This document shows positions 17,537-25,941 of a stretch of DNA of 64,000 nt, piece after piece. Made by a program: the position numbers and the translations under genes. Location of the stretch: NCBI RefSeq assembly GCF_001298105.1, contig NZ_LGJH01000165.1, positions 248,001-312,000 of the forward strand, given 5' to 3'. The DNA is from Novosphingobium sp. ST904. GTDB lineage: Bacteria > Pseudomonadota > Alphaproteobacteria > Sphingomonadales > Sphingomonadaceae. The notes under the pieces were generated by a model. That model searched no databases, was not told the origin of the DNA, and saw only the letters and a list, made by a program, of their open reading frames with translations. The first letter of the stretch is position 1, and every line of letters begins with the position of its first letter.

Positions 17537-18634
17537 TTACTGGGTCTGGACCTCGTCGTCGGTCATCAGGTCGGCGCCGTCGAGCCAGTGCAGGATCTCG
17601 CGCGCGGCGGGATGGTCTATGCCTTCGTAGCGCGCGCGAAGACGGCCGCCGCGAACGCCGAGCCGCTCGTAGCCCACGTCCTGGAGGGCCGGAAGGTCCT
17701 GCTGCAACATTACGGCGAATTCATCTCCGAGAAGCCGGCGGGCGGCGGCGGCGAAGGCGGCGCCATAGGCATAGTCGCCGCCCTGCGCATAGACCATCGG
17801 CAGCGTCAGCGCCGGGATGCAGCCGAGATGGGCCTGGATCGCCGGGTTGATCGCATGGCCGGAAACATGCTCCGCGATACCTGCCGGGCGGCCGGTGAAG
17901 GCGCGCAAGTGCAGGAAGCGCGACATGCGCGCGCCGTCGTTGACGGGCCAGTTGTCCCACAGGCAGACCTTGCGGCCCAGTTCGCCCGCCACGCGTTCGA
18001 GATGGGCCGGGCCGATTTCCTTCGCGCAGACTTCCTCGCCCGTCCAGTAGACCTGCACGGCCGGATCGAGCAGGCGGCCGAGCTTGCCGAGATAGTCCGC
18101 CGGGCGGTCCGCGAAGACGAGGTCCAGCACCGGATCGTCGGAATAGTACGTCGGGCAGGTATAGACCCGCGTGGCCCGGGTGAGCCCGGCGCAGAAGTTG
18201 ACCACTTCGGCCTGACGCTCCGCAAGTTCCGGCATGTCGCCGCGAAGGTCATCGAACAGCACTGCAAGGTCGTCTATGCCGATGGCGTCAAGCTCGGCGA
18301 CGCGGCGCGTCAGGTCGGCGCGGGCGGCATCGTCGAAGGGGTGCGTGGAGCCGACCGGCGTGATCGCCATGCCGAAGCGCATCCCGGCGGCCCGGCACTC
18401 GGCGGAAAGGCGGGCGAGGGATTCGGCCTGCGCGGCGTCATGCGTCTTTCGCCATTCGCGCCGCAGCGAGCGGTCCGCCTTGGGGCCGTAGTGGTAGAAG
18501 CCGTAACCGGCCTCCGCCAGCGTCCTGACCACGTAGCTGCGCTCGGCCTCGTTCCAGATACGGCCGAAGCGCCCTTCGATCAGGCCCAGTTCCGGCTGAA
18601 GCACGGGCTTGGCGGCAGGAGCTTCCCGGGTCAT
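17537..18634 (-). CDS. GH84-like beta-N-acetylglucosaminidase-domain protein
   Basis: Resembles the catalytic TIM barrel of family GH84 (O-GlcNAcase/hyaluronidase type): LGLIEGRFGRIWNEAERSYV and GYGFYHYGPKADRSLRREW match the start of the barrel, and LAVLFDDLRGDMPE carries the neighbouring Asp pair that does substrate-assisted catalysis in this family. At 365 residues it contains little beyond the barrel and has no signal peptide, so it should be cytoplasmic. In this operon it may release GlcNAc from imported GlcNAc-anhydroMurNAc fragments, a job usually done by NagZ; that is inference. Its ATG overlaps the nagA stop. Confidence 0.78.
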   Translation of the reverse strand: MTREAPAAKPVLQPELGLIEGRFGRIWNEAERSYVVRTLAEAGYGFYHYGPKADRSLRREWRKTHDAAQAESLARLSAECRAAGMRFGMAITPVGSTHPFDDAARADLTRRVAELDAIGIDDLAVLFDDLRGDMPELAERQAEVVNFCAGLTRATRVYTCPTYYSDDPVLDLVFADRPADYLGKLGRLLDPAVQVYWTGEEVCAKEIGPAHLERVAGELGRKVCLWDNWPVNDGARMSRFLHLRAFTGRPAGIAEHVSGHAINPAIQAHLGCIPALTLPMVYAQGGDYAYGAAFAAAARRLLGDEFAVMLQQDLPALQDVGYERLGVRGGRLRARYEGIDHPAAREILHWLDGADLMTDDEVQTQ

Positions 18635-19782
18635 TCCCGGTGATCCTCGCGGGCGCCGCCGATCCAGGTCGAGCGGACCAGACGGTCATCGCCCAGGTGG
18701 ACGAGATCGGCGCGAAGGCCGGGCGCGATGGCGCCGGTTTCATGATCCAGCCGCAGGAAACGGGCGGGATTGCCGCTCGCCATGCGCGATGCGGTCACGA
18801 TGTCGCAGCCGATCATGTCCATCGCGTTGCGCAGGGCCTGCGCCATGGTGAGCGCGGAGCCTGCCAGCGTGCCGTCCGGCCCGGTGCACATGCCATTGGC
18901 GACCTTGATGTCCTGATCCATCAGCGTGAACTGCCCCAGCGTGCCGCCCACCGGCGGCATGGCGTCGGTGACGAGCATCACGCCTTCATCGCCGCGGGCC
19001 GAAACCGCCACGCGCATGGCGGCGGGGTGGACGTGGAACCTGTCCACGATCAGGCCGAAGTGGCTGGCGCGGTCCTCCAGCGCGGCGCCGACCATGCCGG
19101 GATCGCGGCTGAGGAACTGCGTCATCGCGTTGAACAGGTGCGTGAAGCCGGCCAGCCCTTCGGCCAGCGCCGCGCGGGCCTGGTCGTAATCGGCCAGGCT
19201 GTGTCCGGCGCAGACGAGAACGCCCGCCTCGGCAAGCGCGCGCACCGTGCCCTCGGCGGCGAGTTCGGGTGCCAGCGTCACCACCCGGCGACCGGCGGTG
19301 GGTGCGGAAAGCCGTGCGATCACTTCGGGATCGACCCGCGTGAAGCGGTTCTGGTCGTGAATGCCCTTCTTGGCGACGTTGAGGTGCGGCCCCTCGATAT
19401 GGACGCCCAGAACTCCGGGAACGCCTTCCGCCAGCGCGGCTTCGCCCGCTGCGATCGCGGCTTCCACCACTTGCGGGTAATCGCTGATGAGCGTGGGCAG
19501 CAGGCCGGTGGTGCCATAGCGGCGATGTGCCTTGGCGATCGCGCGAATGCCCTCGATGCAGGGCATGTCGTTGAACAGCACGTCACCGCCGCCGTTCACC
19601 TGGGTATCGATGAAGCCGGGCAGCAGGTAGCCGCCGCCAAGGTCGACGACCGTGCAGTCTTCCGGCAAGGCGCCGGGCGCGGCAAGGCCGTGGATGCGCG
19701 CGCCGTCCAGGATCAGCGCCTCGCCTTCCACCACGCGGTCGGCAAGAACGATGCGCGCTCCGATAAGGGCTGTCAGGGTCAT
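18631..19782 (-). CDS. nagA: N-acetylglucosamine-6-phosphate deacetylase
   Basis: Removes acetate from GlcNAc-6-P to give GlcN-6-P. Amidohydrolase-fold metal and substrate motifs are clear: GFIDTQVNGGGDVLFND, GVHIEGPHLNVAKKG, AGHSLADYDQ, GFTHLFNAMTQF and VTDAMPPVGG. The 383-residue length is typical and the frame is intact. It overlaps nagB-II by an ATGA upstream and the GH84-like gene downstream. It is the convergence point of the free-GlcNAc branch (NagK) and the MurNAc branch (AnmK, MurQ). Confidence 0.96.
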   Translation of the reverse strand: MTLTALIGARIVLADRVVEGEALILDGARIHGLAAPGALPEDCTVVDLGGGYLLPGFIDTQVNGGGDVLFNDMPCIEGIRAIAKAHRRYGTTGLLPTLISDYPQVVEAAIAAGEAALAEGVPGVLGVHIEGPHLNVAKKGIHDQNRFTRVDPEVIARLSAPTAGRRVVTLAPELAAEGTVRALAEAGVLVCAGHSLADYDQARAALAEGLAGFTHLFNAMTQFLSRDPGMVGAALEDRASHFGLIVDRFHVHPAAMRVAVSARGDEGVMLVTDAMPPVGGTLGQFTLMDQDIKVANGMCTGPDGTLAGSALTMAQALRNAMDMIGCDIVTASRMASGNPARFLRLDHETGAIAPGLRADLVHLGDDRLVRSTWIGGAREDHRE

Positions 19783-20855
19783 AGCGTGCGCGTTACCTTG
19801 TTGAGGTGCGGAGGGTTGTCCGGATTGCGACCGCGCGCCAGCGAGAGTTCGTTGGCGAGGCTGTAGAAACTCTGGATCTGCCCGATGGCGCCCAGTACCG
19901 GATGAACGTCCGTGCGCGAAGGCAGGACGAGCGCTGCCGGGGCGATGTCCTCGGCAAGCCCGGCGGCGATCACCCGCGCGCCGCGTGCCGCGAAGTCCTC
20001 AAGCCGTTCGCGCAGGCCGGTGCGGGCCACGTCGAGCGGGGCGAGCACCAGCACCGGATCGCCTTCGCCCACCAGCGTCATCGGGCCATGGGCCACTTCG
20101 GCGCTGCTGAAGGCTTCGGCATGCAGGCTGGAGGTTTCCTTCAGCTTGAGCGCGGCCTCGCCCGCGATGGGAAGCGTGGGGCCTCGGCCGAGCACCAGCA
20201 TCTCGCCGGCGTCCCTGAGCAGTTCGACCGCCGCGGTCCAGTCCGCATTCGCGGCTTCTTCCAGCACTTCGCCTGTCGTCTCGAGCGCGGCGAGCAGCGC
20301 CTCGTCCTGGCTCCACTCGGCCACGAGATGGGTGAGGGCGACGAGCGTGCAGACGAAGCTCTTGGTGGCGGCCACGCTGGTTTCGGGTCCGGCGTGGACG
20401 GGAATGACGATCTGCGCCAGTTCGGCGAGCGGCGATGCGGCGTCATTGACCACCGCGATCACCACCGCGCCCTTTTCGCGCGCATCCTGCGCCGCCGCCA
20501 GCAGGTCGGGGCTGCGGCCGGACTGCGAGATCGCGATCAGCGGCACGCCTTCAAAACGCGGCGAAGTGGCATGATAGAGCGAGCCCACCGAAGGCGCATG
20601 GCTCAGCGTGGGAACGCCGGCATGGGTTTCCAGCAGGAACTTGGCGAAAGCGGCTGCCTGGTCGGAACTTCCGCGCGCAAGGGTGGCGGCGAAAGGCGGT
20701 GCCAGCGCGCGGAGTTGCCGTCCGGCCTCGCGAACGAGATCGGCATTGAGCCGAAGCTGCTCGACGCAGCGCTGGGGAGCCTCATGGGCTTCGCGGGCCA
20801 TCTGCGTACCTGCCTCAGGTGCCGCTCTGGTCTCTTTAGGTGTCGCTAGAGTCAT
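19779..20855 (-). CDS. nagB-II: SIS-domain glucosamine-6-phosphate deaminase, NagB-II type
   Basis: Converts GlcN-6-P to fructose-6-P and ammonia. Two SIS domains, similar to the isomerase half of GlmS, are visible: LARGSSDQAAAFAKFLLET and ISQSGRSPDLLAAA in the first, GRGPTLPIAGEAALKLKETS and EVAHGPMTLV in the second; the C-terminus NPDNPPHLNKVTRTL is typical of NagB-II. There is no N-terminal glutaminase domain. The start ATG 20855 gives MTLATPKETR; ATG 20801 (MAREAHEAPQ) is an alternative. It is the first gene of the minus-strand nag operon and faces the PP2C-anmK operon. Confidence 0.9.
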   Translation of the reverse strand: MTLATPKETRAAPEAGTQMAREAHEAPQRCVEQLRLNADLVREAGRQLRALAPPFAATLARGSSDQAAAFAKFLLETHAGVPTLSHAPSVGSLYHATSPRFEGVPLIAISQSGRSPDLLAAAQDAREKGAVVIAVVNDAASPLAELAQIVIPVHAGPETSVAATKSFVCTLVALTHLVAEWSQDEALLAALETTGEVLEEAANADWTAAVELLRDAGEMLVLGRGPTLPIAGEAALKLKETSSLHAEAFSSAEVAHGPMTLVGEGDPVLVLAPLDVARTGLRERLEDFAARGARVIAAGLAEDIAPAALVLPSRTDVHPVLGAIGQIQSFYSLANELSLARGRNPDNPPHLNKVTRTL

Positions 20856-20889
20856 GTCGAGGACAGATACCAGTTTCGATTTTTGGCAC

Positions 20890-20907
20890 AAGTGGCATTA
20901 AAGTGGT
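20890..20907 (+). promoter_or_regulatory. Candidate amino-sugar regulon operator, copy A
   Basis: AAGTGGCATTAAAGTGGT lies between the divergent nagB-II and PP2C-anmK operons. Its reverse complement matches the element upstream of the TonB receptor (22958-22974) at 14 of 16 positions, ACCACTTnAATnCCAC. Both copies adjoin an AT-rich TATA-like stretch. The core contains AAGTGG repeated directly with a five-base gap. It may bind the GntR-family protein encoded at 28448-29176; that link is inferred. Confidence 0.5.
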
Positions 20908-20972
20908 TTTATATTTTACCGTCGTCGTGATACCGGTCTTACATCGCAAGTGAATTGTGACGGGAGAATCCG

Positions 20973-21830
20973 ATGCTCAGGATCGAGATTGCCGCCTCCG
21001 ATGGGCAAGGTGAAGTCAATGAGGACCGCTTCGGCCATCAGGGCGATGCGGCATGGGTGATCGACGGTGCCACCGGCATCGGGCCATCGCTGCTCGGCGC
21101 GCCGAGCGACGCTTCCTGGCTGGCGCGCAAGGCCGGCGACCTCCTGGCCGACACGCTAGCGCAAGCGCCGGAAATTCCGACCGTGGAACTGCTCCGCCAG
21201 GTCATGGCCGGATGCGCCGAAGCGCTGGCACGCGAACAGGTCAGGCCTGCGGACGGCCCGCACGAGCACCCTTCTGCGGCCTTCGCGATGGTGCGGATCA
21301 TCGGCGGCGAGGCGGAATTCACGACCCTGGCCGACTGCCGAATCGCGGCATGCGAAAGCGGCGGCGGCGCCCGGCTGTTCGGCAGTTCCGCGCTCGATGC
21401 GATCGAGGCCCGCACGATCGAGGCGATGAAGGCGATTGTCGCGGAAGAGGGCGATCTCGGTTTCGAGGCGCTCAAGGCCCGGTTGATGCCGGGGCTGCGC
21501 GCCAATCGCCGGTTGATGAACCGCGATGGCGGCTACTGGGTGCTCGGCACCCAGCCGGCCGCTGCGGATCATCTCTGGCAAGTGCGGATGCCCGTGCGGC
21601 CCGGCCAGAGATTCGCCATCGCCAGTGACGGTTTTCTGCGCCTCGTCGAACTGTTCGGCGCGGCGGCACCGGCCGATCTCCTCGCCATTTCCGGGCAGGA
21701 GGACTGGGCGCGCTGGCTTGGGCTGCTGCGCGATCTCGAGGACGAGCCCGATTCGCTGCATCGTTTTGCCCGCGTGAAGCCGCGCGACGATGCCAGCCTT
21801 GTTGTCTGTAGCTGGGAGGATGCGCGCTGA
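20973..21830 (+). CDS. PP2C-family (PPM) protein phosphatase-like protein
   Basis: A 285-residue protein with the metal-binding motifs of PP2C Ser/Thr phosphatases: ASDGQGEVNEDRFG near the N-terminus, WVIDGATGIG (the DG motif), RFAIASDGFLRLVELFG, and KPRDDASLVV at the C-terminus. The Asp residues needed for the dinuclear metal centre appear present. The ATG follows GGGAGA at good spacing. Its stop overlaps the anmK start (TGATG), so the two are tightly coupled. No kinase is encoded nearby; a protein or small-molecule substrate in amino-sugar metabolism is possible but cannot be read from sequence. Confidence 0.85.
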   Translation: MLRIEIAASDGQGEVNEDRFGHQGDAAWVIDGATGIGPSLLGAPSDASWLARKAGDLLADTLAQAPEIPTVELLRQVMAGCAEALAREQVRPADGPHEHPSAAFAMVRIIGGEAEFTTLADCRIAACESGGGARLFGSSALDAIEARTIEAMKAIVAEEGDLGFEALKARLMPGLRANRRLMNRDGGYWVLGTQPAAADHLWQVRMPVRPGQRFAIASDGFLRLVELFGAAAPADLLAISGQEDWARWLGLLRDLEDEPDSLHRFARVKPRDDASLVVCSWEDAR

Positions 21831-22936
21831 TGCTGGTCATGGGATACATGAGCGGAACCTCGCTCGACGGTGTCGATGTCGCCCTGATCGAAACCGATGG
21901 AGAGCGGATCGATGCTTTCGGGCCGTCGGCGATGATCGCCTTTTCGGCAACCGAACGCGCCGTGCTCGAAAGGGCCACGCATGAGGCGCTGGCGTGGGAC
22001 GGGCAGGGTGAAGAGCCCCGATCCTTCGCGCTGGCGGCGGATGTGATCGAGGGCGCGCATGTCCGCGCCGGTTTCGACGTGATCGCGCGGGCCGGACGGC
22101 GGCCGGACCTGATCGGATTCCATGGGCAGACCCTGCTCCATCGGCCGGAGCGCAAGCTTTCCGTGCAAATCGGCGACCCGCAGGTGCTGGCCGATGCGCT
22201 GGGAATTTCAGTCGTGGCGCAGATGCGGCAGGACGATCTCATGGCGGGCGGGCAGGGGGCTCCGCTGGTCCCGGCCTATCATGCCGCGCTGGCAGATCGG
22301 ATCGGGCTCGATGGGCCGGTGGCTTTCCTCAACCTTGGCGGCGTGGCCAATCTCACCTGGATCGGAGCCGACGGATCGCTGGTGGCGTTCGACACGGGGC
22401 CGGGAAATGGTCTTATCGATCAGGTGGTTCAGGCGCACGGCGCCGGTCGCTACGACGATGGCGGCCGGATCGCGGCGGCAGGCACGGTCAATCGGGATGT
22501 GCTGACGGACCTGCTTTCGCACGCGCATTTCCGGGGAGAAGGCCCGAAGTCGCTTGACCGATACGACTTTCCTCTCGAATGGGCCGAGGCCTGTTCGCTC
22601 GAGGACGCGGCAGCAACGCTCACGGCCTTCACGGCGGAAGCGGTTGCACTGTCGCTCCGCACCTTGCCGCAGGCGCCGAATGTCTGGGTCGTCTGCGGGG
22701 GCGGGAGCCACAATCCCACGCTGATGCAGGCCCTGCGCGATCGGCTTGGAGACTGCCGGACGGCGGACGAAGTTGGCCTTCGGAGCGACTTCGTCGAAGC
22801 CGAGGCGATGGCTTTCCTGGCGGCGCGCAGCCTGCGCGGCCTGCCGCTCACCTTCCCCGGCACGACCGGGGTCGCCCGCCCGCTCACCGGGGGCACGATC
22901 TGGCGCCCGGAACCGGCCGCGCTCGAAGTGGTCTGA
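21830..22936 (+). CDS. anmK: Anhydro-N-acetylmuramic acid kinase
   Basis: Opens the 1,6-anhydro ring of anhydroMurNAc while phosphorylating it to MurNAc-6-P. The ATP motif MGYMSGTSLDGVDVALIE is at the N-terminus, the conserved GFHGQTLLHRP follows in the middle, and VAFLNLGGVANLTWIG and FDTGPGNGLIDQ are the further family signatures. The 368-residue length is normal. It overlaps the PP2C-like gene and is followed by the TonB receptor after about 160 bases that hold a second regulatory motif. Its product is the substrate of MurQ, encoded 4.6 kb downstream. Confidence 0.96.
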   Translation: MLVMGYMSGTSLDGVDVALIETDGERIDAFGPSAMIAFSATERAVLERATHEALAWDGQGEEPRSFALAADVIEGAHVRAGFDVIARAGRRPDLIGFHGQTLLHRPERKLSVQIGDPQVLADALGISVVAQMRQDDLMAGGQGAPLVPAYHAALADRIGLDGPVAFLNLGGVANLTWIGADGSLVAFDTGPGNGLIDQVVQAHGAGRYDDGGRIAAAGTVNRDVLTDLLSHAHFRGEGPKSLDRYDFPLEWAEACSLEDAAATLTAFTAEAVALSLRTLPQAPNVWVVCGGGSHNPTLMQALRDRLGDCRTADEVGLRSDFVEAEAMAFLAARSLRGLPLTFPGTTGVARPLTGGTIWRPEPAALEVV

Positions 22937-22957
22937 TATCCTGCCAAATTTTATATC

Positions 22958-22974
22958 ACCACTTGAATACCACA
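22958..22974 (+). promoter_or_regulatory. Candidate amino-sugar regulon operator, copy B
   Basis: ACCACTTGAATACCACA lies upstream of the TonB receptor and is the counterpart of copy A at 20890-20907 (14 of 16 matches after reverse complementing). It is preceded by AAATTTTATATC, as copy A is by a TATAAA-like stretch. The presence in front of both operons suggests one regulator controls uptake and catabolism together. Confidence 0.5.
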
Positions 22975-23099
22975 CCTTTACATATCCATGACAGGTATGC
23001 ATGGTGCAAAAACGCTAAAAAGGCACGCCGTCGAGTCTTCGGGTCGCACCAGAAACGACGGGATCTGGGTCCAGGGAAACGAAAATGAGGAAGTCATAA

Positions 23100-25827
23100 A
23101 TGGTTAAGTCTCAACGACATACCGTGGCAATCGCAGCTCTCGCCATCGCGCTGTCGCAGGCGCCGGGCACCGCTTTCGCGCAGGCAGCCGATTCGGGCGA
23201 AGACGCAAACACCACCGCGGACATCGTCGTCACCGGCACCCGCATTGCGGTAGCCGGCCTGACGTCCAGCAGCCCCGTCGCCTCGACCGGCGAAGAGCAG
23301 ATCAAGCTGCAGTCGGCGCTCACCGTTGAAGACTTCTCCACCAAGCTTCCGCAGCTTTCCGGCGGCGTCCGCCAGGGTTCGCAGGGCAGCGACGCCTTCG
23401 GCGCGCAGGTTCTCGAACTGCGCAACTTCGGCCAGAGCCGCTCGCTCGTCCTGATCGACGGCACCCGCGCAACGCCGTTCAGCTTCCGCAACTCGGCCGA
23501 CGTCAACGCCATTCCCGCCTCGCTGATCAAGCGCGTTGACGTGCTGACCGGCGGCGCTGCCGCAGTTTACGGCGCAGATGCGGTCGCCGGTGTCGTGAAC
23601 TTCATCCTGAACGATGATTTCGAGGGCATTCGCGGCACGGCCACCAGCCGCCTGTCCGAACATGGCGGCGCCACTTACGGCGGCTCGATCATGATGGGCA
23701 CCGGCCTCGGCGATCGCGGCCACATCGTCATCGCGGCGGACTATACCCAGCGCGACCTGATCCGCTCGGGACAGCGGGACTGGGCGGAAACTCCCAACCA
23801 GACCATCCCCAGCATCGGCGGCGTCTTCACCGACGTGGCCAGCGGCCGCAAGTTCGGCTTCACCGACAGCGGCGACTTCACGACCAGCCCCTCGGCCACC
23901 TCGAACATCTCGGACCGCTACCCGCTGGTATCGCCGCTCAAGCGCATCAACGTCGCGGCGCTGTTCAAGTATGAGATCACGCCCCAGGTCGAAGTCTACG
24001 GCCGCGCGATGTATACCAATTCGCGCACCGAAGAGACCGGCACCCCCGGCGCCACGCCGGCCTCGGTGAACCGCACTGTCTCGATCAGCGAGAGCAATCC
24101 GTACCTCACCGACGACATCCGCAACCAGCTGACTTTCGTCAACGGAGCGGCGCAGGTGAACGTTTCGCGCTCGCTCGCCGAACTCGGCCTCATCAACTAC
24201 GAAACCGAGCGGAACACGCTTCAGCTCCAGACCGGCCTGCGCGGTCCCTTGACCAGTGCGGTGAAGTGGAACGTCTACGCCCAGTACGGCCGCTCGACCG
24301 AAAACACGCTGATTACCGGCGATGGCCTCGTCACCAGCTCGACCGGCGCCAACAACTTCGCTTCGATCGTCAACAGCGTCAACATCTTCGGCCCGAACCA
24401 GACCGAACTCGCCGATGCCCTTGGCAGCTCGATCAACGGGTTCAACCGCAAGCGTGACCAGTTCGTCACGGCGGCAACCCTGAGCGGCACTCTGGAAGAG
24501 CTGTTTTCGCTGCCTGCCGGTCCGATCGGCTTCGCCGTCGGCGTCGAATATCGCCGCGAAACCGCCAGCATCGACCAGGATACGGCGCTTCTGACCGGCA
24601 ATACCTACCGCCAGGGCGTCCAGGCTGCCTACAGCGGCTCGTTCGACGTCAAGGAGCTCTACGGCGAAGTCCTAGTGCCGATCCTTCGGGACCTGCCGCT
24701 GATCCGCAAGCTCGACGTGGGCGGCGCCTACCGTCTGTCGGACTACAACATGTTCGGCACGCACGGCACCTGGAAGGTCGAGGGCAACTGGGAAGTCGAT
24801 CGCAACCTGCGCCTGCGCGGCACATACCAGCGCGTCCTGCGCACGCCGAACTTCGGTGAGTTCGCAGCCAGCACCTCATCGCTGCCGTTCAGCAACCTCG
24901 TTACGGTCGACCGCCTGAAGCCGCGCTACGGCGGCGATCCGTGCGTGCTGGGCACCGGCGACGCCGCCCAGTGCGCCCGCTTCGGTGCGCCGGCCGTCGG
25001 CTCTGCGGATTCCACGTCTGCCAGCTACCTGACCGGCAACTACTATTACGGCGGCAATCCGGACATCAAGCCGGAAACCGGCTACACCACGACGCTTGGC
25101 GCCGTGTTCACGCCGACCTTCCTTCCGGGCCTGAACCTGACCGTGGACTGGTACGAGCTTGACCTGCGCGGCGCCGTGGGCGTGATCCAGCCGATCGCGG
25201 CGATCACGAGCTGCTACGTCACCAATCCGACCGCCAGCAACCCGCTGTGCTCGCTGGTGACGCGCAACGCGGACGGCACCTTCAAGGACGCCTATGTCAA
25301 CAACCAGAACCTGGGCCGTCTGCTGCAGCGCGGCTTCGACATCTCGGCGAGCTACACCCTGCATCCAGCATTCCTGCCGGGCGAGGGCATGCGCCTGAGC
25401 TATCAGGGCAACATCGTCACCTCGTACCTGATCCAGGCAAACTCGACGGTTTCGGCGGTCCAGTGCAAGGGCACCTTCGGCGCCACCTGCTCCAGCGACG
25501 GCACCACGCTGGTGCAGCCGGACTATCGCCACACGGTCGGCCTCTCCTGGCTGTTCGACAAGGGCGTGGTCCAGTTCGACTGGCAGCGCATCGGCAAGGT
25601 CCGGTCCAGCACCGTCGGGTCTACCGAGACGATCTCGGCCCAGAACACCTTCGATCTGTCCGCCTCGTATGAGTTCACCGACGCGATCACCTTCAGCGCC
25701 GGCGTCTACAACCTCTTCGACAAGAATCCCCCTTATGTGTCGACGGGCGGTGTCTTCAACACCTTCCCCGACACATACGACATCCTCGGACGCACGATCG
25801 GCTTCTCGCTGACCGCGCAATATCTGA
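23100..25827 (+). CDS. TonB-dependent receptor (probable peptidoglycan-sugar uptake)
   Basis: Outer-membrane active transporter. A signal peptide ends near AFAQAADSG, the plug domain carries TADIVVTGTRIAV and VDVLTGGAAAVYGADAVAGV, and the barrel ends in NLFDKNPPYVS and GRTIGFSLTAQY. TonB receptors normally end at an aromatic residue, so I place the true stop at the TGA at 25825-25827. As given, one extra C after the TAT codon throws the frame forward to 26051, across a terminator and into the symporter gene. The ATG follows GAGGAA. Length about 908 residues. The substrate, inferred from neighbours, is a GlcNAc/MurNAc oligosaccharide. Confidence 0.9.
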
Positions 25828-25844
25828 GGAAACCCACCCTGCGC

Positions 25845-25887
25845 GCGCCCGGTCAACCTCCTCCTCCGGCCGGGCGCCCGCTTTTTT
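25845..25887 (+). terminator. Rho-independent terminator after the TonB receptor
   Basis: Perfect 8-base stem GCGCCCGG (25845-25852) with CCGGGCGC (25870-25877), followed after four bases by TTTTTT (25882-25887). It lies 17 bases past the proposed TonB receptor stop. Its location inside the apparent reading-frame extension of the receptor argues that the extension is artefactual. Confidence 0.85.
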
Positions 25888-25941
25888 GCAAGGCTCTGAT
25901 AACGGGAATCCCGTTCAGGGCCGGGTTCGGAGATGAATTCG

